DNA from: Ostrinia nubilalis
Lineage: Eukaryota > Arthropoda > Insecta > Lepidoptera > Crambidae
Direction of reading: 5' to 3'
Assembly (NCBI RefSeq): GCF_963855985.1
Contig: NC_087118.1
Span: 5,890,001 to 5,954,000, forward strand
Length of the DNA stretch: 64,000 bases
Shown here: in pieces, positions 43,395-55,650 of the stretch
Numbering within the stretch: the first letter of the stretch is position 1
Layout: the number at the start of each line of letters is the position of its first letter
Translations under genes and position numbers: made by a program
The notes under the pieces: model-generated
Databases searched by the model: none
What the model was told of the DNA's origin: nothing
What the model saw: only the letters and a program-made list of their open reading frames with translations

Positions 43395-44437
43395 TCAGAA
43401 GTGGGATTCCGCGTTGCGAGTGCGCAATGGCGTGGACCCTCTGCACCTTCAGAGTGGTTTGGGTCACGATGTCCGCGTGTCCAGGTGACAACAGCTTCTG
43501 GTAAAGTACGGTCATCAGGAGCTGAGTAGCATCACCGGGCCTGCACGGTGGTGGAGATTGCTGCATACGGTCAGTCGTTCCATTTTTATTTTGACTTTGA
43601 GGCTGATTGTTCTTTGAATAGAGAAAATGTTGTTTTAATACATTTTCTGGATGACACATAATTATGTGGCCACTTGCATGTGGTAACGTTTAGTCTCAAA
43701 TCTGTTTTGATACTTATGTGATCGATTGTTGATTTGATACGTTGTTTTGTGATTTTCGTGTGATTCCTGAAAATAGGTGGTACTATCTGGTGGTAACTCA
43801 TTATTTATTGGTCGTAATTTTTTGTACATTGAGATGGTTCGTAAAATTTAGATTGTAACTCAATAACATGGCTTTGACACGATACCTGGTTAGGCAATAA
43901 TAAAATAATTATTACCAGTTTTTGCCTGACTTTGCTCGAGTTGCACCGGCTGTTGTAAACTCGAAAGATGTTAAAAAAATAACGAATGGTTAATTTGTGT
44001 GAAGTAGGCACACCATCTGATCGTGCTAAAGTTAATGAAACAGATATACTATGAAAATTTAAATAAAATGTATACTGTGTTAAAAATACATGAAGGATAA
44101 AATTTATTAATAAAAAAAAATCCTACTTTAGAATAGACAAGTATTCTAAGTAATGGTAAAATTGAAAGTTTTGATATTTTCACTAAACTGAATCTTTTTG
44201 GATCGGCCATAGATCATTTAATTTGACTTATTTAAAGAATAATGATAATACCAGTAATACTTGGTAGTGCAATTACCTGAATTGAAGGACCCAATCTAAA
44301 AGCGCTGGTGTGATGGAGCGGAGAATGAATTTGTGTTTTATCGTCATAAAACGTGTATTAAAAATGAGATACCTAATCTCAAATAGAATTGTGACTCATG
44401 TGTCCCCCTGAAGAGGCGCTCTTCTAATGCTTAAAGG
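43395..44437. other. No recognised gene; possible retroelement remnant
   Basis: Frames of 60-130 codons exist (for example 43273-43659 minus) but show no known domain. From 43660 the sequence is AT-rich. Nothing further can be supported. Confidence 0.35.
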
Positions 44438-44702
44438 GTGAACAACCACCACTGTTGTTTTATTGCTAGTTTAAATAAGGAAATTGTTCATCTATCTAGC
44501 TATACATTTGTTGTTTGCCATATCAGAACTTGTGTTTCTTTAATGAAAAGACCGATAGTTAGCGAGATAAGCATTTATTATTCGGGTTCTTACACATACA
44601 CATCTTATTCGTACATAACCGGAAGAGGGAAGAACGTTCTACCGGAAACAGTTAACTTTTTAATATTTTATTAACATTCCAAAAATAATATAATCCTAAC
44701 AC
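44438..44702 (-). repeat. Copia 3' LTR
   Basis: On the minus strand the purine tract TTGAGAGGGAG is followed by TGTTAGGATTATATTATTTT, the likely LTR start (about 44702). An AATAAA lies near the far end (GCAATAAAACAACAG), and the end near 44438 is taken at TGGTTGTTCA. The 5' LTR is absent, so the limits are inferred. Confidence 0.6.
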
Positions 44703-44789
44703 TCCCTCTCAATTACAAGTTAGGCTTTAACTTTTAATTGCAAAACAAAATAATTTTTATCTACTACTAAAAACTTCTATTAACAATAT

Positions 44790-44850
44790 TCACTTACCAT
44801 CAGGTGATCCGTCTGCTCGTTTGCCTCCTATCACATAAAAAAAAAAAAAA
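44790..44850 (-). repeat. 3' end of a SINE or LINE with poly(A) in the copia 3' region
   Basis: CTTACCATCAGGTGATCCGT, then CTGCTCGTTTGCCTCCTATC and AAAAAAAAAAAAAA. This is a short tail found widely in Lepidoptera. It lies between the copia RNase H stop (44989) and the LTR. Confidence 0.55.
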
Positions 44851-44988
44851 TATTCCACTTATGTTTAAGTTATGGCAACATTATAAAAGAATTTGACATT
44901 TCAGAAACTGACATTAATGACAACTAGTGACACATGCAACTCACTTCACACTGTTCTATTAATGTAAACAAAACTTTAAATGAAATCA

Positions 44989-46225
44989 CTACAAAACTAA
45001 TAACTTCTCACGAAAATAACTGAACTTGATATTACACAGTGATTTAGTCAAAATATCTGACGTATTTTCGTTTGTACTTACATATTTGACACTTACAATA
45101 TTATTACAAACTATGTCTTTCACGAAATGAAATTTAATGTCTATGTGCTTCGAATGTCGAGTGTTTTCACTGTTCAGCACCATTTTAATAGCACTTTGAT
45201 TGTCCACATATATCACTGCATCACTTTTGTCTTGAAAATCGATTGCAAGTCCCCTCACAAATAATAGCTCGCTCACAGTCATAGCGGCGGCGACATACTC
45301 TGCTTCCGCAGTTGACAGGGCGACAGCTTGCTGCTTCCTGGATGACCATGAAATAGGATTTCCTCTGTGATAAATGACCATGCCACTGACACTTTTTCTG
45401 TCAGATTTATTACTGGCCCAGTCTGCATCTGAAAAGGCTGAAATAGAATAAGTGTTAGTGTTATCTTCTTTCTTCATATAGGTAAGTTCTCTGTTTTCAG
45501 TTCCCTTTAGGTAACGCAGTATCCTCTTTGCTGCATTCCACAAGCTTCTTGTTGGCTTGTCAAGATATCGGCTAAGAAAAGATGTTGCAAATGTAATGTC
45601 TGGTCTGCTGATCGTCGAGAGGTAAGTTAAACTTCCTATTAATTCTCTATAAGGTAAGTTACTAATTATTTCTTCTTTTTCAGGTACTTCAAAGTTAGTC
45701 TCCATTGGTGTCTTCGCGTCTCTACAGTCTTGCATGTTATACTTTTGTAATAAGTTTCTAATAAATGTTCTTTGTGACAATTTCATTGTGTTTTTATCTA
45801 TCTTTATTTCTATACCCAAAAAGTTTTTTATTTTTCCCATATTCTTAGCTTTGAACTCTTCATTTAATTGTATTGTTAGCTTATTAACTTTCTCTTCATT
45901 TCCAATAAGTAGTATATCGTCAACAAATACAATTAACCATTATATTTCCTCCTGTGTATAAACATAATATGTCATTCTTAGATCTTGTCATGTTTATTTG
46001 TTTACAAAACTTATCAAATCTCTTGTTCCAACATTTGGGTGATTCTTTCAGTCCATATAATGCTTTTTGTAATTTCAGTACTGTTCCATTTTTCTTGTTC
46101 TTCACATTTACTCCCTCTGGAACTTTAATGTAAACTTCATTTTCTAATTTCCCATTCAAGAATGCTGTAGGTATGTCCAGTTGATTTATTTTCCAGTCAT
46201 TATTCAGTGCTATTGACAGTCCCAT
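44989..46225 (-). pseudogene. Copia reverse transcriptase and RNase H
   Basis: The first part (46225-45920) has QLDIPTAFLNGKLENEVYIK (RT motif A region) and LQKALYGLKESPKCW. Between the frames, near 45930-45900, the minus strand reads FVDDILLIG, the catalytic motif, so a frameshift divides it. The second part (45840-44989) contains MGKIKNFLGIEIKID, SGMVIYHRGNPISWSSRKQ and the RNase H motifs AFSDADWASNKSDRKS, STAEAEYVAA and YVDNQSAIKM. The frame ends with the stop at 44989. The enzyme copies the element RNA. Confidence 0.85.
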
Positions 46226-46417
46226 CCTTATTGTAATTATTTTAGCAACTGGTGAGTATACAAATTCGTCTGATTCTTGTTGAAATCCACGAGCAACTAG
46301 TCGTGCCTTTTTAGTTCCATCTGATTTTGTCTTGAATATCCACTTTGTGTATATGGCTTTCTTCCCATGTGGTAACTCTGTCTGTGACCATGTTTGTAGA
46401 CTTTCTAATGATTTTAT

Positions 46418-48365
46418 TTAACTTTCTATTGCAGTTTTCCATTCTGTACTTTGTTGTATGGCTTCATTATATGTAGAGGGATCATTTTCACTTGACATTA
46501 AACAGTAGGCTTCATATATTTCATAATCTTTTAGAATAGTAGGTTTCTTTATTTCTCTGCCGCTTCTTGTGGTATGCTTGTTTTCTTCTCTGTCATTTAG
46601 ATCTTCATCTATGCTTTCTTTATGCATTCTTGACCTATCATACTCATTATTTTCAGACTCATCCTTGTTTATTTGATCATAATAGTTTTCATTGTGAAGG
46701 TATTTTTCTTTCTGATAACCATTTTCTTTTTGATACCTTATATTTGTCTCATCAAATCTCACATCCCTTGATACTGTAACTTCGTCTGTTTCAGGATTCC
46801 ACAATAAGTATCCATTTGGTGCATAACCAATCATTCTTGTTGAAGTAGCTCTATTATCAAATTTATTTGATTGTGGTATTATACGTGCCCATGCTTTACA
46901 TCCAAATATTTTTATTTTATTCATTGGATATTCTCTGTTTCTTATCTTTGCAGGTACTTTGTTGTTTATAGCTGAGCATGGAGATCTGTTTATGAGAAAT
47001 GTTGATGTTAATACAGCGTATCCCCATAGGTATCTTGGCAGATTAGACTCATCTAGAATAGTTCTTGCTTTATCATATATTGTTCTGTTCATCCTTTCCG
47101 CTTTTCCGTTCTGTTGCGGACTGTATGGCTGTGTGTACTCAATTTTTATTCCTCTATTTTCACAAAATATTCTTAGTTTACTCGCTGTAAATTCACCACC
47201 ATTATCGCATCTAATTCTTTTCACTTTCACCTCTTCTTGAGTTTCCATTTCTTTTATGAATTCTATCAGTTTTTGAGTTGCTTCAAATTTGTTTCTCAGT
47301 AAGTAAGTTTGAGTAAAATGAGAGTAGTCGTCAACAATTACTTGAAAATATCTGTAGCCTTCTTTTGTAGGCACTCTGGCTGGTCCAGATATATCAGTAT
47401 GTATCAAGTCACCCATTTTGCTTGATCTTGGTCTATCTAGGGTTCTGAAAGGTAGTCTTGTGGCTTTATTTTTCATACGAGTTTCGCATGTTTCTTTGCT
47501 GTATGGTAATCTCAATATGGCTAGATTTTTCCTGCACATATGTCCCATTCTCTTGTGCCATAAATTGTCATCTTTCTCTTGTACTAGGTTAGCACGATTG
47601 TTCTCTGGTAATTGCAATATAAATGTATACAGTAGACCTGTCTTGTTGCCTTCATAAACTTTTCTGTTGTTTGCTATGATCAGTACCTTCTTGTTTCTGA
47701 ATATTACTTCTTTTCTTTTTTCAATGAGTTTACCGACTGACAGTAGGTTGTTACTTAGTCCTGGCACGATAACTACTTCCAATCTCAATGGTTCTTCTTG
47801 ATAGTAAACATCTAGGTATCCCTTTTTAGTTGCTTCCAATGTTTCTCCATTTGCTATTTTTATACTTATAATGCTTTTTAAGTCTACTACATCCTTGAGG
47901 TATTTTTCATAACTTGCTTTTATAAAGTGTTGAGTCGCACCCGAGTCCACAACAAATACTATTTTTCCATTTTTGCCATCACATGCCAGTGCTTCGTTTG
48001 TGGCACTGAACGTGAATTTGCTACTCTCTGCAGGTTGTGCTGTTTCATTATACTGTGTTCTTGTAGTACCTCTATATCTGCGGCCTCTGCCTCGTCCTCG
48101 GCTTTTGCACTCAAAGGATTTATGCCCTTTTTTATGGCATGTATAGCATTTGATGACAAATGAAGATTGTGATTCTGTGCTACTATATTCTCTCTTTATC
48201 TCATTGTCAAGCAATCTGGACTTTACTAAGTCGAGCCTTAGCTCTTGGTTTACCGTTTCCATTGCTGTTATTATTGCGTTGAATTCCTCTCCCAATCCAG
48301 TTAAGAGATAGCAGATTTTTTCATTTTCTGCAATTTTCTCTCCTGACACTTCTAATCTATCTCTA
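46418..48365 (-). pseudogene. Copia gag C-terminus, protease and integrase
   Basis: A 643-codon open frame. It starts inside gag (EKICYLLTGLGEEFNAI), then the knuckle CYTCHKKGHKSFEC, an RG-rich strip, and the protease site VFVVDSGATQHF. The GAG-pre-integrase and zinc part follows (LWHKRMGHMCRKNL), where the second Cys pair seems altered (CETRMKNK). Catalytic integrase motifs are IHTDISGPA, IRCDNGGEF and YSPQQNGKAERMNRT. The N-terminus is cut by the microsatellite at 48355-48365; the Met at 48349 is not the true start. The long intact frame suggests a fairly young copy. Confidence 0.9.
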
Positions 48366-48415
48366 TCTATCTATCTATATTATATAAAGCTCGATTATCT
48401 ATCTATCTATCTATA

Positions 48416-48454
<39 letters not shown>

Positions 48455-48458
48455 AATA
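48352..48458. repeat. (ATCT)n microsatellite with a Helitron 5' fragment
   Basis: Two ATCT tracts enclose TATTATATAAAGCTCGATTA, the 5' start of the Helitrons at 50846 and 53750. The tract truncates the copia gag. Confidence 0.85.
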
Positions 48459-49233
48459 TACAGGGTGTTTCTTGTAAGGTGTCAAGCCGAAGGCAGGTGA
48501 TAGGTGAGGACTAGACCTATCGATTTCACCCCCATGTATGTTCTACGATTTTTCGTAGTTTAGAAGTTATCGTTAATTTTGTGATTTTTTCAAATTTTAT
48601 GACCTAGGGGCTTAATTTTTTTTTTATCTTTTTTTTGGGTTGACTTTTCTCAGATTTCTTTTTTTTGACAGATTCCCTATTAGTTGCAGATATTTGAAAA
48701 AAATAATCACCTTCCTATCTTTGATGCAAGATACAAAATTTTTGCTAGAAACATAAAAAATATGCTTTTAGCAGAACATTCTAAAATTTTCAACTGAAAT
48801 GTATGAGAAATAAAAAGAATTTCCATAGGTCCAAAATAATTTTAAAAACTGCGCAGTTTTCTAAACTTTCATAATAACACAAAAAAACATGTACTTAATA
48901 GGCCATTATTTTCTGTAATCGCTCCACTATAGTGGTAAGTCCGAGATTCCGTTACATGTTTTTGACTTTTTTAGGACTAAGTAATATTTGCAATCCCTTA
49001 AGTTTACGTTATGTAGAACACATTTAGAGACAATAACTGAAAAGATTTTTTTTATCCACAACGTGGAAGCTCTTGCTCTTCATCTGGTATACAAAAGGGA
49101 ATATGAAAATATTGATGAACTGCGGACAAAGCTGACTGAAGCACAAAACCATATTAGAATGCAAGAAGCTTTTGTAAATTTACGAATAATTGTTTTGCGT
49201 CGTTGTCGAATTAAATCATTACACCCTTTTTTG

Positions 49234-49234
49234 C

Positions 49235-49273
<39 letters not shown>

Positions 49274-49277
49274 TACG

Positions 49278-49350
<73 letters not shown>
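49234..49350. repeat. (TC)n(CA)n microsatellite
   Basis: About 11 TC units are followed by more than 40 CA units with few interruptions. Confidence 0.95.
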
Positions 49351-49351
<1 letters not shown>

Positions 49352-49417
49352 AACTCTTTCCCTTTCTCTCACACTCTAATAGGTAGGTATATCAAATTTA
49401 ATCGTAAAGTAACAATC

Positions 49418-49515
49418 ACCACTGTGGTCTAGTGGTAAGACTACCTATTTAGGACAGCCAATTCCTCTGTGGTTTAGGATTCCGGTTGAAGCTCGCTGAT
49501 CATCCATCAGTTTCC
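49418..49515 (+). mobile_element. tRNA-derived SINE-like segment
   Basis: CACTGTGGTCTAGTGGTAAG resembles an A box with its tRNA-type context. GGATTCCGGTTGAAGCTC, about 50 bases on, resembles a degenerate B box (GGTTCGAATCC type). No clear 3' tail. It could be a SINE head or a decayed tRNA gene; a working tRNA is unlikely because the arms do not pair well. Confidence 0.45.
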
Positions 49516-49911
49516 AACTTTCCATCAGGTCAGATGAAGGGCAAGAGCTTCCTCGTTGTGGATAAAAAATGTTCTGTTCAGTTATTGTCTCTAAACGTGT
49601 TCTACGTAACGTAAACTTAGTGGATTGCATACATTAGCACAGAATAAGTAATAGTACAGGTACAGAAGGATTACTCCGCAAGACGATTTAAATAAATGCG
49701 AGTCTTGCTACGACGCGATACAGTGGAATTCAGCTCGCACAGCACTACGTACCTACAATTTTATTCACCTACAAGTTTTGTCTCTTTCTATCGCGTGCCT
49801 CTGAACTCTTCTTACGCTGTTAGGGTTGCTGTCTAGTAGTGTCTAGTAAAAAAATAATTAATCTACTTATTTGTAATGAGGTACGTATGTAGGTAAGTAC
49901 GCATTCATTAT

Positions 49912-49978
49912 GGGAAACCTTGGGAGAGGCCTTTGTCCAGCAGTGGACGTCATTAATTGGCTGAAACGAACGAACGCA
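49912..49978 (+). pseudogene. RTE LINE 3' tail fragment
   Basis: CCTTGGGAGAGGCCTTTGTC, CAGCAGTGGACGT and GGCTGAAACGAACGAACG match the last 60 bases of the RTE LINE at 25560-25625. Confidence 0.8.
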
Positions 49979-50845
49979 TTCTGAGCAGTAGTCATGGTAG
50001 GTTAGGTTCCTATACTATCCTAAGAATTATTGATTACCTACATGGCCAACATACATTTCAGCATCTTTTTGTAAGCGAAAAAAAAGATAAATCCGGTAGA
50101 TTTCTTTTCGAATTTAAACACCCGAACGCCGCACAATAATATTTCTTTCTCTTTATGTCCATTTTTAAATAATACTTCGATCATAGAATTAGGTACTACA
50201 ACGCAAGCCAGTGTCCTGACGGGCGCGCGCGTGACACTCGACTGATATAATACCCGCCGGCGGGGCGCTTCGCTGTAGGTAATTATCGGATGTACCGCGC
50301 GGAGTGAGCCAGGCCTGACATTAGTTAGTCCTAAGAAAGTCAAAAACATGTAACGGAATCTCCGACTTACTACTTTAGTACAGCGATTACAGAAAATAAT
50401 GGCCTATTAAGTACATGTTTTTTTGTGTTATTATGAAAGTTCAGAAAACTGCGCAGTTTTTAAAATTATTTTGGACCTATGGAAGTTCTTTTTTTTTTCA
50501 AACTTTCAAGTTGAAAATTTTAGAATGTTCTGCTAAAAGCATATTTTTTATTTTTCTAGCAAAAATTTTGTATCTTGCATCAAAGATAGGAAGGTGATTA
50601 TTTTTTTCAAACATCTGCAATTACTAGGGAATCTGTCAAAAAAAAGAAATCTGAGAAAAGTTAACCCAAAAAAAAGATAAAAAACTTTAAAGCCTACTAG
50701 GTCATAAAATTTTTAAAAATCACAAAATTAACGATAACTTCTAAACTACGAAAAATCGTAGAACATACATGGGGGTAAAATCGATAGGTCTAGTCCTCAC
50801 CTATAACCTGCCTTCGGCTTGACACCTTACAAGAAACACCCTGTA

Positions 50846-53520
50846 TAAAGCTCGATTCCTACTCACTGACTCACTGACTGACTGATCAGGGGTATTTTTG
50901 GGGTATTTAGAGGGGAGGGGGGTAAAATTGTTGGTGTTTATTTTTTACTAGATTTTTTGACACCCAGCTTTTTTAGATTTTTTGAACCAAAAAACAAAAT
51001 GGCGGCATTTTTTGAGACACAAACTTTTCTGTCTTTGGTCCTGAATTTTTTCTTTTTTGGTGGTTTGTTGGGGTTGCCAAGGTGTGTTCAAAAATGTGGG
51101 AAAAAAACGGAAAAACAAAATGGCCGCGCCGCCATCTTGGATTGAAAACGCGATTTCAGGGGTGTTTTTGGGGAGGTGTCATTCCGAGATGCGCCATTGT
51201 TTTTGAAAAATTCTTTTGAGTTCTTGTGACATGTATAGTCTGCTTCAGAGCCCCATTCACAGATTATCAAAAAACAAGATGGCGGCTGAGCCGTCGGCCA
51301 TTTTGTTGCGAGCATAAAAATTCCCAAAGTTTGACAGCAATTTTCCGGCAGATGGCGACACCGGAGTAGGGTACAATGTTCCGGACGATTGTTGGTCTAT
51401 TCCTCGAGTGTTGCCATGAGTCGGAAAAAACTACCATTTTGGAAGAAAATTTTCCACCACGGCCCCGGATAGTAGAAAATGGAAATTTCCAAAAATTCCA
51501 AAAACTTGGAATGCAGTCTGGTGACGTTTGGGGACCCGAATGACATTTCACCATTTTTATGAAAAAAGTCTGGCAACACTAAAAGTTATGGGGAAAAGTT
51601 TTTTTTGCGACATGGGTGTCTTTAAAGTTAGTGACAGACAGAAAGAATTATGGCAGAAAAAAAATAAAAATGACGTTTGGTCGGATATACGACCCAGATT
51701 ATGGGAAAAATCCGAAATGTCAAAAAATCAAGATGGCGGCGGCGTGGGCGGCCATTTTGTAAAAAGTTGAAAATTTCGAATTTTTGGAATTCATTTTTCG
51801 AGTACATGGCAACATTTTGGAAAGTCGAGTTGTATGGGGCGGTTGTGTGTCCTGTCGAGAGGTTTCGCTTGGGTGAAGAAATTTCTCCAGTGTTGCCATA
51901 CCTTAGGAGATTTGGTCCAAAAATGTCGAAAGTAGAAATAACGACTTCCGGTCAAAAATTTGGACGACGCCTCCTGCAAAGGGGTCGTGCAAATGACATT
52001 TGACCATTTGCATCTCGATCACCTGGCAACACTGGGAGCTACGGGGAAAAGTATTTTTTTCGACATGGGTGTCTTTAAAGTTAAGGACGGACAGAAGGAG
52101 ATATGGCAGGGAAAATCTGAAAATGGGGTTAGGTCGGTTATACGACCCAGATTATGGGAAAAATCCGAAATATCAGAAAATCAAGATGGCGGCTGAGCGG
52201 GCGGCCATTTTGTAAAAAGTTTCAGATTTCTGATTTTTCAAATGCATTTTTCAGGTAGTTGGCAACATTTGGGAGAGTCGAGTTGTATGAGGCGGTTGTG
52301 TGTCTTGTCGAGAGGTTTCGCTTGGGTGAAGAAATTTCTCCAGTGTTGCCACACTTTGGGAGATTTGGTCCAAAAATGTCGAAAGTAGAAATAACGACTT
52401 CCGGTCAAAAATTTGGATGACGCCTCCTGCAAAGGGGTCGTGCAAATGACATTTGACCATTTTCATCTCGATCACCTGGCAACACTGGGAGCTACGGGGA
52501 AAAGTATTTTTTTCGACATGGGTGTCTTTAAAGTTAAGGACGGACAGAAGGAGATATGGCAGGGAAAATCCAAAAATGTGGTTTGGTCGGTTATACGACC
52601 CAGATTATGGGAAAAATCCGAAATGTCAGAAAATCAAGATGGCGGCTGAGCAGGCGGCCATTATGTAAAAAGTTTCAGATTTCTGATTTTTCAAATGCAT
52701 TTTTCGGGCAGTTGGCAACATTTGGGAAAGTCGAGTTGTATGGGGCAATTACGTAGTTTGTCAAGGAGTATCGTTTGGGAAAACTAAAATTTCCAGTGTT
52801 GCCATACTTTGAGAGTTTTGGTCCAAAAATGTAAAAAATGGAAATAACGACTTTCGGTCAGAAATTTGGATGACGCCTCCTGCAAATAGGTCAAACTAAT
52901 GACATTTGACCATTTTTAGCTCGATCACCTGGCAACACTGGGAGTTACGGAAACTCAAAATTTTGGGACATGGGTGGTTTTAAGGAATTGTTTTACGGGA
53001 TTGGGTTAAGTTAGAAAAAAAGTAAAAATGGGGTTCGGCGCGGAAAATGGTCCAGATTAAGGCAAAAATGCAAAATTTTGGAAATCCAAGATGGCCGCCA
53101 AGCGTTCAACCGTTTTCCTAAAGGGACTAAATTCTCCATACAAATTGTATGCAGGGGGGCTCAGCTAACGTAGAAAAAGGCGAGGCCGAAGGCCGAGCGA
53201 TAGCTTAAAGCCTGTGAGTCGCCATAGATTTATTTTTAATGCGTCAAAAAAGGACTAGAGCCCAGTGACAGACAGAAAGGCGAGGCCGAAGGCCGAGCGA
53301 TGGTTCAAATCCCGACAGTCGCCATAGATTTACTTGTGTTGCGTCAAAAAAGCACAAGAGCACCGCGACAGACAATAAACGCCCCCTGTAATTTTTGCGA
53401 GGCCGAAGGCCGAGCTCCGAATGCGAGGCCGCAGGCCGAGCGCCGCGTAGGGCGAAGCCCGGAGCGGCCAGCATCGCAGATCTAGCTTTTGTAGCCCGCG
53501 TAGCGGGCGACCAAAGCTAG
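50846..53520 (+). mobile_element. Helitron-like element, array copy 1
   Basis: It begins AAGCTCGATTCCTACTCACT and ends GCCCGCGTAGCGGGCGACCA, then AAGCTAG and a T. The hairpin GCCCGC-GTA-GCGGGC, 12 bases before the CTAG end, is a textbook Helitron 3' terminus. The body has 453-bp tandem units, and GGCGAGGCCGAAGGCCGAGC repeats near the 3' end. No Rep/helicase is present. The true 5' TC probably lies in the ATCT tract before the 48459 element. Confidence 0.8.
51277..53100. repeat. 453-bp tandem repeats with AAGATGGCGGC/GGCCATTTTG pairs, copy 1
   Basis: AGATGGC occurs at 51277, 51731, 52184, 52637 and 53089, a spacing of 452-454. Each is followed within 30 bases by GGCCATTTTG or a variant, forming a short inverted pair. 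The intervening sequence is well conserved between units (TCTCCAGTGTTGCCA, GACGCCTCCTGCAAA, TCACCTGGCAACACTGG). The short ORFs here are repeat translations. Confidence 0.9.
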
Positions 53521-53749
53521 TCTATCTATCTATCTATCTATCTATCTATTCTATTCTATTCTATTCTATCTATTCTATCTATTCTATCTATTCTATCTAT
53601 TCTATCTATTCTATCTATTCTATCTATTCTATCTATTCTATCTATTCTATCTATTCTATCTATTCTATCTATTCTATCTATTCTATCTATTCTATCTATT
53701 CTATCTATTCTATCTATTCTATCTATTCTATCTATTCTATCTATTCTAT
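53521..53749. repeat. (CTAT)n / (TCTATCTAT)n microsatellite between Helitron copies
   Basis: The tract starts at the T after the CTAG end of copy 1 and runs as CTAT, then as CTATTCTAT units, to the TATAAAGCTCG start of copy 2. Confidence 0.95.
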
Positions 53750-55650
53750 AATATATAAAGCTCGATTACCACTCACTGACTCACTGACTCACTGATCAGG
53801 GGTATTTTTGGGGTATGTAGAGGGGAGGGGGGTAAAATTGTTTGTGTTTGTTTCAAACTAGATTTTTTGACTGCCAGCTTTACCACATTTTTTGAACCAA
53901 AAAACAATATGGCGGAAATTTTTGAAACATCAACTTTTTTGTTTTTGGTCCTGAATTTTTTCTTTTTTGGTGGTTTGTTGGGGTTGCCAAAATGTGTTAA
54001 AAAATGTGAGAAAAAAACGGAAAAACAAAATGGCCGCTCCGCCATCTTGGATTGAAAATGCGATTTCGAGGTGTTTTTAGGGAGGTGTCACTCCGAGATG
54101 CGCCATTTTTTTTGAAAATTTCTTTTGGGTATTTGTGACATGTATAGTCTTCTTAAGAGCCGCATACACAGATTATCAAAAAACAAGATGGCGGCTGAGC
54201 CGTCGGCCATTTTGTTGCGATCAAAAAATTCCCAAACTTTGACACGAATTTTCCGGTAGATGGCGACACCGGAGTGGGGTACAATGTTCCGGGCGATTGT
54301 TGGTCTGTTTCTCGAGTGTTGCCATTAATTGGAAAAAACTACCATTTTGGTAGAAAATTTTCCACCACGGCCCCGGATAGTAGAAAATGGAAATTTCCAA
54401 AAATTCCAAAAACTTGGTATGCAGTTTGGTGACGTTTGGGGACCCGAATGACATTTCACCATTTTTATCAAAAAAGTCTGGCAACACTGAAAGTTATGGG
54501 GAAAAGTTTTTTTTGCGACATGGGTGTCTTTAAAGTTAGTGACAGACAGAAAGAATTATGGCAGAAAAAAAATAAAAATGACGTTTGGTCGGATATACGA
54601 CCCAGATTATGGGAAAAATCCGAAATGTCAAAAAATCAAGATGGCGGCAGCGTGGGCGGCCATTTTGTAAAAAGTTAAAAATTTCGAAATTTTGGAATTA
54701 ATTTTTCGAGTAGTTGACAACACTTTGGAAAGTCGGGTTGTATGAGGCGGTTGTGTGTCCTGTCAAGAGGTTTCGCTTGGGTGAAGAAATTTCTCCAGTG
54801 TTGCCATACCTTAGGAGATTTGGTCCAAAAATGTCGAAAGTAGAAATAACGACTTCCGGTCAAAAATTTGGATGACGCCTCCTGCAAAAGGGTCGTGAAA
54901 ATGACATTTGACCATTTTCATCTCGATCACCTGGCAACACTGGGAGCTACGCGGAAAAGTATTTTTTTCGACATGGGTGTCTTTAAAGTTAAGGACGGAC
55001 AGAAGGAGATATGGCAGGGAAAATCTGAAAATAGGGTTTTGTCGGTTATACCACCCAGATTATGGGAAAAATCCGTAATCATGGAAAATCAAGATGGCGG
55101 CCGAGTAAGCGGCCATTTTGTAAAAAGTTTCAGTTTTTCGATTTTTCACATGCATTTTTCGGGTAGTTGGCAACATCTGAGAAAGTCGGGTTGTATGAGG
55201 CGATTACGTAGTTTGTCAAGGAGTATCGCTTGGAAAAACGAAAATTTCCAGTGTTGCCATACTTTGAGAGTTTTGGTCCAAAAATGTAAAAAATGGAAAT
55301 AACGACTTTCGGTCACAAATTTAGATGACGCCTCCTGCAAATAGGTCAAACTAATGACATTTGACCATTTTCAACTCGATCACCTGGTAACACTGAGAGT
55401 TACAGGATTTCAAAATTTCAGGACATGACTGGTTTGAAGGAAATGTAGAAACAAATGAATTCGGGATTGGGTGAAGTTAGAAAAAAAGTAAAAATGGGGT
55501 TCGGCGCGGAAAATGGTCCAGATTAAGGCAAAAATGCAAAATTTTGGAAATCCAAGATAGCCGCCAAGCGTTCACCCGTTTTCCTAAAGGGACTAAATTC
55601 TCAATACAAATTGTATGCAGGGGGGCTTAGCTAACGTAGAAAAAGGCGAG
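53750..55650 (+). mobile_element. Helitron-like element, array copy 2, 3' end lost
   Basis: It starts TATAAAGCTCGATTACCACT and is collinear with copy 1, with AGATGGC at 54186, 54639, 55092 and 55555. At 55650 (GAGGCCGAAGG) it passes directly into the start of copy 3 (AAAGCTCGATTACCACTGAC). The 3' hairpin and CTAG are missing. Confidence 0.8.

Larger units (their letters stand above)
44438..48365 (-). mobile_element. Ty1/copia retrotransposon, 5' end lost
   Basis: On the minus strand the order is gag knuckle, protease, integrase, RT, RNase H, then a polypurine tract and an LTR. Integrase before RT is the Ty1/copia order. The 5' LTR and the N-terminal half of gag are missing, cut at about 48365 by an ATCT microsatellite with a Helitron fragment. 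Frames are broken near 46420 and 45900. Confidence 0.9.
48988..49635. repeat. Nested inverted repeat pair
   Basis: AAGTTTACGTTATGTAGAAC and the following 90 bases (48988-49090) pair with 49535-49635 in reverse. They share TTAGAGACAATAACTGAA and GGAAGCTCTTGC. Between them are the dinucleotide tract and the SINE-like segment. Confidence 0.8.
48459..50845. mobile_element. TA-flanked element with inverted repeats of about 500 bp
   Basis: It starts TACAGGGTGTTTCTTGTAAG and ends with the complement; TA lies at 48457-48458 and 50846-50847. The arms pair from the ends to CCGTTACATGTTTTTGACTT (48951) and its partner near 50335, about 500 bases each. The centre holds a nested inverted repeat, a TC/CA microsatellite, a tRNA-like SINE and an RTE tail. 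It splits the TATATAAAGCTCG start of the following Helitron. Confidence 0.85.

Noticed and set aside
49080..49432. Frames with long VCVCVC or HTHTHT runs
   Set aside because: They are translations of the CA microsatellite.
49418..49515. Functional tRNA gene
   Set aside because: Only box-like motifs are present; acceptor and anticodon arms do not pair, so a SINE remnant is more likely.
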